A stretch of DNA of 46,221 bases from positions 1 through 46,221 of the forward strand of contig JAUXSL010000102.1 of the NCBI GenBank assembly GCA_030679975.1, written 5' to 3'. Under the pieces are notes generated by a model that saw only the letters and a program-made list of their open reading frames with translations, did no database searches and was not told the origin of the DNA. The DNA is from Actinomycetota bacterium (GTDB lineage Bacteria; Actinomycetota; Aquicultoria; CAJVYJ01; JAUVQD01). Shown here in pieces: positions 25,039 to 31,613 of the stretch. Position numbers and translations under genes: made by a program. Each line of letters opens with the position of its first letter. The stretch's first letter is position 1.

Positions 25039-26361
25039 ATGGCAAAAAAACTGGGATTCATAATCGTTTTTCTTTTGTGCGGCGCCATCCAAATCGGCGT
25101 TGGCACGGCCGTCGCCGAAATCGTCCCGGCCCATAGGAGCCTGTCTAAGTACTCCACTCCGGCTGCAAATCCGGTATGGCGGCCGCCGGCTGTGTTGCGA
25201 CTCCTCCGAGTAGCTACAGCTACGCGTCGTCCTCGCGCCTTGCCGGACGACTCGCCCTCCGAATTTTCGCTTTCGTCGGGAGTAATTAGACAGGCTCCTA
25301 GCATCTCATCACCTTCCGCGTTTCTTCTGGATGTACGGACCGGTCGTGAGCTCTTCTCCAAGGAAGCTTATAGCCAAAGACCGATCGCAAGCACGACCAA
25401 AATACTGACGGCTCTGGTGGTGATGGAAAAATCCAGCCCAAACGATGAAGTAGTTATCAGCGCCAACGCCGCATCCACTGGAGGCGCGACTATTGGTCTT
25501 AAGCAGGGAGAGCGGCGAAAGGTAGGGGAATTGCTGGAGGCGCTGATGCTGGCCTCGGCAAATGATGCGGCCGTTGCTCTTGCCGAACACGTTGGCGGAA
25601 GTGTTGCGGGGTTTGCGCGGATTATGAATGAAACAGCCCAGTCGTTGGGCGCCAAAAACAGCCGGTTCATGAGCCCCAACGGTTTGGCCCCCGGCAACCT
25701 GCATTATTCAACAGCCGAGGACTTGGCCCGCATAGCCCAAGCGGCTATGAAAAAAGATGAATTCAGGATGCTTGTTTCGACGCGCAGATACACCTGGGAA
25801 ACGACGGAGTCGAGCAGACCGACGTTATTGACTAACAGCAATAATTTACTGGAAAAATATCCGCCCGCGACTGGGATAAAGACAGGCTATACAAATGAGT
25901 CAGGTTACTGCCTGGTGGCCAGCGCCACCAAGGGGGAGCGGTCGGCGATAGCGGTTATTCTGGGCAGTCCGTCAAGAGACGCCTCGTTTAACGATGCCCG
26001 CCAATTGCTCGATTGGGCTCTCGATCGTTTTGAATTTATGCAGGTAGTCAAAAAGAGCAGACGGTATGGCGTTCTAATAAAAGCCGGTCTTTCGGTGCCC
26101 CTGGTCGCTGATAAGACGTGGGAGGAGCTCGTCTACAACGGTGCCGACGGAGGGCCGGTTTTGAAAGCGTTGATTAAAAAGGGGGTAAAGCTGCCCATAA
26201 CTAAGGGGCAGAGAGTGGGGGAATTGGCAATAATGCGCCTGGGCAAAAAGGTCGGCTCCGTTGGGTTGTTAGCGGGCAGATCGGCAGCCGATCCTTACGT
26301 GGCAGGCAGTATTCAAGATTACTTCCGACGGGTTGTCAAAAAGATAGAAAATCTGCTTTAA
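25039..26361 (+). CDS. D-alanyl-D-alanine carboxypeptidase (penicillin-binding protein, DacA-type) with MITE-derived N-terminal insert
   Basis: RPIASTTKILTALVVME (SxxK), SANDAAVALAEHVGG (SxN), KTGYTNESGYCLVASA (KTG); signal-like N-terminus MAKKLGFIIVFLLCGAIQIGVGTAVA. Confidence 0.92.
   Translation: MAKKLGFIIVFLLCGAIQIGVGTAVAEIVPAHRSLSKYSTPAANPVWRPPAVLRLLRVATATRRPRALPDDSPSEFSLSSGVIRQAPSISSPSAFLLDVRTGRELFSKEAYSQRPIASTTKILTALVVMEKSSPNDEVVISANAASTGGATIGLKQGERRKVGELLEALMLASANDAAVALAEHVGGSVAGFARIMNETAQSLGAKNSRFMSPNGLAPGNLHYSTAEDLARIAQAAMKKDEFRMLVSTRRYTWETTESSRPTLLTNSNNLLEKYPPATGIKTGYTNESGYCLVASATKGERSAIAVILGSPSRDASFNDARQLLDWALDRFEFMQVVKKSRRYGVLIKAGLSVPLVADKTWEELVYNGADGGPVLKALIKKGVKLPITKGQRVGELAIMRLGKKVGSVGLLAGRSAADPYVAGSIQDYFRRVVKKIENLL
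25136..25298. mobile_element. MITE-like element, copy 2 (163 bp), inverted relative to copy 1, flanked by TA
   Basis: Left end GGAGCCTGTCTAAGTACTCC, right end GGAGTAATTAGACAGGCTCC; TA at 25134-25135 and 25299-25300. Reverse complement matches 7400-7605 except for about 43 bp containing the hairpin. Confidence 0.87.
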
Positions 26362-26399
26362 TTGATTACGCGCAAATCAAAGTGCTTGGAGGGTCTGAC

Positions 26400-26669
26400 A
26401 TGAGTGACGAAAGCGAAATGGTCTTAACAGAGCTTTCAGAAAAGAGCGACCAGGACCTTAGGGGTATCTTGGACAAACTCGATACCGATGAGCAAAGATT
26501 GTCGTATGAGCGAAGGTTGCTCCACGCCAAGATCGATATTTTGAAAGCTGAACTGCTGGCTCGAATTAAAGAGAAACACCGCCGGGGCAAGAGCATGGTA
26601 ACCGGACGGGATTTAGAGCGCCTCACCGAGATTCTCGCGCGCGACCTCACCAAAAAAGCCATAGACTAA
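26400..26669 (+). CDS. RsiG-like small helical protein (putative c-di-GMP-responsive anti-sigma type)
   Basis: TDEQRLSYERRLLHAKIDILKAEL: ExxxSxxRxxxHxxxD pattern close to the RsiG ExxxSxxRxxxQxxxD signature; start ATG 26400 with upstream GGAGGG. Confidence 0.6.
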   Translation: MSDESEMVLTELSEKSDQDLRGILDKLDTDEQRLSYERRLLHAKIDILKAELLARIKEKHRRGKSMVTGRDLERLTEILARDLTKKAID

Positions 26670-26752
26670 ACGTCTGGTCTGTAACTGTTTGCTTTTTAAA
26701 CTGTCAGAAGATAAACTATAAATATAAACCTCACCTTTAGGTAGGAGAAGAG

Positions 26753-27016
26753 ATGTCCGACAAGGTTACGGTAATTATCCAACGGTTTTTTGAAGAGATG
26801 CAGGTCGACGTGGTTGAAGAGCGCGTCGTCAATTACATCCTGAAGGAACTTCATTTAGGGCGTAAGCTGTCTGTCATTATTCAAGACCCCTACGTAAAGA
26901 ACCGCGTTGACGAAGACAGGTTGGGCCAGATGCTCGAGAACAAAGAGATAATATCCGCCGTGGAAGAAGAGCTGGAAGCGGCCTTTAAGGGCCATGACTT
27001 TAAGTTTGCGGAATGA
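26753..27016 (+). CDS. Conserved hypothetical protein
   Basis: MSDKVTVIIQRFFEEMQVDVVEERVVNYILKELHLGRKLSVIIQDPYVKNRVDE; good RBS (AGGAGAAGAG) and overlap with FHA gene. Confidence 0.75.
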   Translation: MSDKVTVIIQRFFEEMQVDVVEERVVNYILKELHLGRKLSVIIQDPYVKNRVDEDRLGQMLENKEIISAVEEELEAAFKGHDFKFAE

Positions 27017-27495
27017 GTGTTATCTGCTCCCAATGCCGAACTGAAAATCCCAAAGAGAGCCAGTTTTGTTCCCGTTGCGGGGAGAAGCTCATCTCAGACC
27101 TGGAAACGACGATTACATTTGCCGAGCCGATTGAAATAGGCGAGGAAGAAAAGATCGATCTGGAAAGATTGGCGATTGAAGGTCCCTTACTTGTCGTTAT
27201 TAAGGGGATAGGGGTCGGGCAGACGTTTCGGATAGGCACTATGGATGTGCTGATCGGCCGGGATCCCACAAACGATATTTTCTTGGACGATATTACGGTC
27301 TCACGGCGGCACGCTCAGATCAAGCACGGCGACAATGGCTTGGTTATTCTGGACACAGGCAGCCTCAATGGGACCTATCTGAATAGGGAGCGGGTCGAGG
27401 GAGCCTGCCTGAATCACGGCGACGAAATACAAATAGGGAAGTTTAAGATGGTTTTTTTGGATAAGTCCGGAGCTGCCCATGACGACAAAGAATAA
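27013..27495 (+). CDS. Zinc-ribbon + FHA domain protein
   Basis: CSQCRTENPKESQFCSRCGEKL; IGRDPTNDIFLDDITVSRRHAQIKHGDNGLVILDTGSLNGTYLN. Confidence 0.92.
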   Translation: MSVICSQCRTENPKESQFCSRCGEKLISDLETTITFAEPIEIGEEEKIDLERLAIEGPLLVVIKGIGVGQTFRIGTMDVLIGRDPTNDIFLDDITVSRRHAQIKHGDNGLVILDTGSLNGTYLNRERVEGACLNHGDEIQIGKFKMVFLDKSGAAHDDKE

Positions 27496-28192
27496 TGGCA
27501 ACGGTTCAAAAATGTTAAGCATAGGGCAGGCGGTCGGTCAGCTAAAACCGGCGTTTCCAGATCTCTCTATCAGCAAAGTTCGTTTTCTAGAGGACGAAGG
27601 ACTGCTAAGGCCGCGCCGGACCAAGGGCGGATATCGTTTATTCTCAGAAGAGGATATCGGCAGGCTTACAGAGATACTCCGCTTGCAAGGCGATCAATTT
27701 CTGCCTCTGGCTGTTATTAAAGAGCGGATGAGCGGTTGGCATTACGGCGATAATCTAGTTGCGGAGCGCGAGGGGGCCGTTGAAGAGGAGACGGACGCTG
27801 AAGGCAAGAACCTGAAGCCTTTGTCTCTTGATGAAGTGGGAGCCCGGACCGGCATCGAGATGGAAACGGTCAGGGCGATGGAAAGCTTCGGCTTGATCAA
27901 GTTGATCGACTATAACGACCAGCTGGGAATCGGCCCCGATGACCTGGAAATATTGACGGTATTCACCGATCTGAGGAAGTTCGGCATCGAAGCCCGGCAT
28001 TTGCGGATGTACGAAAACCTGGCGCAAAGGGAATCATTGCTTTTTCAGCAGATATTCACCCCGCAGATCAAGCATAAAAGCCGGAAGCTGCGCCAGAAGA
28101 GCCTAACGGACCTAAGAGAACTCGTGGCTCTCACTGAAAGAATAAGACGCGCGATGCTTAAGAAGACGCTAGCGGAAGCGAATCTTTTATAA
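27479..28192 (+). CDS. MerR-family regulator, FtsR-like
   Basis: MLSIGQAVGQLKPAFPDLSISKVRFLEDEGLLRPRRTKGGYRLFSEEDIGRLTEILRLQ downstream of an FHA gene. Confidence 0.85.
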   Translation: MTTKNNGNGSKMLSIGQAVGQLKPAFPDLSISKVRFLEDEGLLRPRRTKGGYRLFSEEDIGRLTEILRLQGDQFLPLAVIKERMSGWHYGDNLVAEREGAVEEETDAEGKNLKPLSLDEVGARTGIEMETVRAMESFGLIKLIDYNDQLGIGPDDLEILTVFTDLRKFGIEARHLRMYENLAQRESLLFQQIFTPQIKHKSRKLRQKSLTDLRELVALTERIRRAMLKKTLAEANLL

Positions 28193-28219
28193 AAGAATCG
28201 CCCGGACGGAGCTCAACGC

Positions 28220-28558
28220 ATGTCTGAGATCAACTTCTCTCACCCCAGTGAACGCGAGTGCGCGAATATCCTGGATTTTTACAAGATGCGATGGGAATAC
28301 GAACCAACCACTTTTCCGCTCGAATGGGACAGAAAAGGTCGTATAATTCGATGCTTTACGCCTGATTTTTATCTCCCCGACCAGGATCTCTACATTGAAT
28401 TGACGACGATGAGTCAAAAGCTGGTAACTAAAAAGAATCGCAAGGTCAGGAAGTTACGGGAGATATATCCGCATATAAACGTCAAGATATTTTACCAAAA
28501 AGATTTTCGCAATCTGTTGTATAAATATGGTCTTCAGGCCAAAAAATCGACTCAGTAA
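28220..28558 (+). CDS. Conserved protein with PD-(D/E)xK-like endonuclease fold signature
   Basis: IIRCFTPDFYLPDQDLYIELTTMSQKLVTKKNRKVRKLREIYPHINVKIFYQKDF. Confidence 0.6.
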   Translation: MSEINFSHPSERECANILDFYKMRWEYEPTTFPLEWDRKGRIIRCFTPDFYLPDQDLYIELTTMSQKLVTKKNRKVRKLREIYPHINVKIFYQKDFRNLLYKYGLQAKKSTQ

Positions 28559-28569
28559 AAAAAGGATCC

Positions 28570-29085
28570 ATAATCGATCGCGTCTTATTCAGCGCTGAAG
28601 ATATCTCCGCTGTCGTCAACAAGCTTGGGCTCGAGATCACCCGCGACTATGAAGGCCGGCGGCCGCTCCTGGTCAGCGTGCTCCGCGGGGGCCTGATCTT
28701 TTTGGCCGACTTGGCGCGCCGGATAGACCTGCCTTTGTCGGTTGATTTCATGGCTGTGTCGACTTATGGACCGGCGGTCACCACAGGAGTCGTGCAAGTC
28801 TTAAAGGATTTGGATGAACTGATAACCGGCAGGGACGTTATTGTGATCGAAGACATTATCGACACGGGCCTCACGTTAAATTACCTGCTCCAGATATTGA
28901 GGGCCAGGCAACCGGCCTCCCTTGAGGTCTGCACGCTGCTCGACAAGTCCGTCCGGCGCATAGCAAATATCCACATCGCCTACAAGGGGTTTGATGTCCC
29001 GGATGTATTTGTCGTGGGCTATGGGCTCGATTTTGAGCAGCGCTATCGTAACTTGCCCTTTATCGGCGTCCTCAAGGAAGAATGA
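28570..29085 (+). CDS. hpt: Hypoxanthine phosphoribosyltransferase
   Basis: RVLFSAEDISAVVNKLGLEITRDYEGRRPLLVSVLRGGLIFLADLARRIDLPLSVDFMAVSTYG...DVIVIEDIIDTGLTLNYLL. No ATG/GTG/TTG exists before 28678 in this frame; start placed tentatively at ATA 28570. Confidence 0.85.
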   Translation: MIDRVLFSAEDISAVVNKLGLEITRDYEGRRPLLVSVLRGGLIFLADLARRIDLPLSVDFMAVSTYGPAVTTGVVQVLKDLDELITGRDVIVIEDIIDTGLTLNYLLQILRARQPASLEVCTLLDKSVRRIANIHIAYKGFDVPDVFVVGYGLDFEQRYRNLPFIGVLKEE

Positions 29086-29152
29086 CCGGCCTGGCCACTT
29101 TTCGGCCGGACCTCTAGTGCCTCCAGCCTGAATCTGCTAAAATATTGTCTCA

Positions 29153-29668
29153 ATGGATCTTAAAGTCAACATCAGAGACGTACCGGACTTTCCCAAGCCG
29201 GGCATACTTTTTAAGGACATTACCCCACTTCTCTCGAACGGGCTGGCGTTCACGCATGCGATCGACACGATCGCCGAACATTTCGCGGGCCAAAAAATCG
29301 ACGTCGTTCTAGGGGCTGAGGCTCGTGGATTTATTCTCGGCGGGGCTCTAGCCTATAAGCTCGGTTGCGGCTTTGTACCGGCCAGAAAGCCGGGGAAGCT
29401 GCCTCATGCGGTGACGCAGGCCATCTATGATTTGGAATATGGGACAGACGCGCTTGAAGTCCACCGGGACTCTATCGCACCGGGCCAGCGCGTTCTGATC
29501 GTCGACGATGTTCTGGCAACGGGCGGGACGGCCGGCGCTAAGGCTGAGCTGGTTCGAAAAATGGCGGGCGAAGTTGCCGGGTTGGCTTTTCTGATCGAAC
29601 TCAAATTCCTGGATGGTCGAGCTAAGCTGGGCGACTATGACATTTATTCATTGATTGCCTACGATTAA
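29153..29668 (+). CDS. apt: Adenine phosphoribosyltransferase
   Basis: IRDVPDFPKPGILFKDITPLL; VLGAEARGFILGGALAYKLGCGFVPARKPGKLP; VLIVDDVLATGGTAGA. Confidence 0.96.
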   Translation: MDLKVNIRDVPDFPKPGILFKDITPLLSNGLAFTHAIDTIAEHFAGQKIDVVLGAEARGFILGGALAYKLGCGFVPARKPGKLPHAVTQAIYDLEYGTDALEVHRDSIAPGQRVLIVDDVLATGGTAGAKAELVRKMAGEVAGLAFLIELKFLDGRAKLGDYDIYSLIAYD

Positions 29669-29677
29669 CAGATACCG

Positions 29678-30073
29678 ATGAGCGGCAAAGTAAATAGGAA
29701 AGCCGCGGACCCGAAGCAACTATTGGCCTGGGCCGCGCTGATAATGATCGTGGTCTGGTTGGGCGTTAACCGGCCTAGAGTAGTGAGTACGAACGTTGCG
29801 ATTCAGAGAAGGTCCGCTCCTAAAGAGGCGGTCGAAGCGTCGCCGGCGCTGGACGCGGGCGGCAATCGTGTAGAGGTCATTACCGAGCTGCTCAATCTTA
29901 GGGCCGAACCTAACGCGGCTAAGAAAACCATCATCGGGACATTGAGAAAAGGTCTCGTGATAGATGTTTTGGAAAGAAGACCCGGCTGGCTTAAGGTCAA
30001 ATTGCCGGACGGGCGGACCGGATTTATCGCCGATCAGAGCAAGTACATAAAATTCTCAGGGACAATAAGATGA
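29678..30073 (+). CDS. SH3-like (SH3b) domain protein with N-terminal TM
   Basis: VITELLNLRAEPNAAKKTIIGTLRKGLVIDVLERRPGWLKVKLPDGRTGFI. Confidence 0.78.
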   Translation: MSGKVNRKAADPKQLLAWAALIMIVVWLGVNRPRVVSTNVAIQRRSAPKEAVEASPALDAGGNRVEVITELLNLRAEPNAAKKTIIGTLRKGLVIDVLERRPGWLKVKLPDGRTGFIADQSKYIKFSGTIR

Positions 30074-30375
30074 GAGTCTTTGGTAAAGCATCGGATTTCT
30101 ATCGCCTCAGGGTCATAAAGGTCACTGAAGACTCGGATGTCGATCTCAACTGGCGGGAGGACATCCTCTATCGGCGGCCGCCCGGCGCGCCTATGGCAAC
30201 CAAGGTCTGGTACGTCATCCAAGCCGTCATGGTCGACAATGAAAGCCCTTATAATCTAAAGCGGTTCGCTACGGGCGAGGCGGCGATGCGATTTAAGGAC
30301 CGGGTCGAAGAACTGCTCCGCGATTTGACCAAACAAGAATTTGAGGAGCGCTTTCCCACTACAAACAACCCGTAG
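30070..30375 (+). CDS. Hypothetical protein
   Basis: ORF overlapping the SH3 gene stop (ATGA); MRVFGKASDFYRLRVIKVTEDSDVDLNW. Confidence 0.55.
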   Translation: MRVFGKASDFYRLRVIKVTEDSDVDLNWREDILYRRPPGAPMATKVWYVIQAVMVDNESPYNLKRFATGEAAMRFKDRVEELLRDLTKQEFEERFPTTNNP

Positions 30376-30464
30376 AAGCCGCGTTCTCCAATTTTGGCCT
30401 GCCTCTCGCTGCATATTAAAGCCTGGTATTTGGAACAAATAAGAAAATTCCAATAAGAAAAGGG

Positions 30465-31508
30465 ATGACAGCGATGAAAATTGGTCTGATTGCGCCCATT
30501 TGGTATCCGATTCCTCCGGTAGGTTATGGCGGCATAGAATTGGTGGTCAGTCTTTTAGCGGAAGGATTGGTCGATAAAGGCCATGACGTAACGGTTTTTG
30601 CGTCCGGGGACTCAAAGACGAGGGCCCGGCTGGTATCGTCCTGCGATGTAGCTCCCTGCGCCTTGATCGGCCAGGTCTATCCTGACCTGGTTCACGCCTT
30701 GACCGCATATACGCGGGCCGCGGAATTCGATGTCATCCACGATCATAGCGGCATTATCGGTCCCTCGGTCGGCGCTTTCAGCGCGACGCCCGTCCTGCAC
30801 ACGCTTCACGGTCCGGCGACAGCGGAGGCCAAGAAACTGTACAATATGTTGAATTTTGGTCTTTCCTTTAACGCCATTTCTAATTACCAGCGAAGCCAGT
30901 TCGGCGATCTGAGCTTTGTCGATACAATTTATAACGCCGTCGATATGGGCCAATACCCGTTTTCCGTGGAGAAGGAAGACTACCTGCTCTTCTTGGGAAG
31001 GATGAACCCCGAGAAGGGGGCGCATATAGCGGTTGATGTGGCGAATCGTCTGGGACGGCGCCTGGTTCTGGTAACAAAAATGGTCGAACCGGCGGAAATA
31101 GAATATTTCGAGACTCGAGTAAAGCCGCTTCTCGACTCGAACGTGGAGATAATGGGTGAAATAGACCCCGTCACAAAAGCGGGAATATTCTCCAAAGCGG
31201 CCTGCACTCTCTTTCCTATCCAGTGGCCCGAACCGTTTGGTTTGGTCATGATCGAGTCGATGGCTACCGGAACGCCCGTTGTGGCGATGAGGCAGGGCGC
31301 TGTACCGGAGGTCATCGCGGATGAGCGGACAGGCTATATCGTCGATACTGTTGACGAAATGGTCGAGGCCGTCGCTAAGGCGCAGACTCTTGACCCGCGT
31401 GAATGCCGCACTTATGTAGAGGGCAGATTTTCTCAAGACCGCATGGTCGATGATTATGTCGCCGCGTACAAGCAGATTTTGGAAGCGAGGTCCAATAAGG
31501 CGGCCTGA
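30465..31508 (+). CDS. GT4-family glycosyltransferase
   Basis: MKIGLIAPIWYPIPPVGYGGIELVVSLLAEGLVDKGHDVTVFASGDS; FLGRMNPEKGAHIAVDVA; PEPFGLVMIESMATGTPVVAMRQGAVPEVI. Confidence 0.9.
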   Translation: MTAMKIGLIAPIWYPIPPVGYGGIELVVSLLAEGLVDKGHDVTVFASGDSKTRARLVSSCDVAPCALIGQVYPDLVHALTAYTRAAEFDVIHDHSGIIGPSVGAFSATPVLHTLHGPATAEAKKLYNMLNFGLSFNAISNYQRSQFGDLSFVDTIYNAVDMGQYPFSVEKEDYLLFLGRMNPEKGAHIAVDVANRLGRRLVLVTKMVEPAEIEYFETRVKPLLDSNVEIMGEIDPVTKAGIFSKAACTLFPIQWPEPFGLVMIESMATGTPVVAMRQGAVPEVIADERTGYIVDTVDEMVEAVAKAQTLDPRECRTYVEGRFSQDRMVDDYVAAYKQILEARSNKAA

Positions 31509-31578
31509 TAGGCCGATTTTCGCCCCGCGCTCAATTGACAGCTAAATCCTCTTCTGCTAGCTTAACATTTGATCAAAC

Positions 31579-31613
31579 CTCACCCGGCGATACGGGTGGG
31601 GAGTTATTTTTTT
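31579..31613 (+). terminator. Putative intrinsic terminator/attenuator just upstream of ileS
   Basis: CCTCACCCG-GCGATA-CGGGTGGGG followed by AGTTATTTTTTT. Confidence 0.5.

Noticed and set aside
24939-25361. Minus-strand ORF overlapping the dacA start and the MITE
   Set aside because: Antisense to a well supported gene; long only because the MITE is open in several frames.
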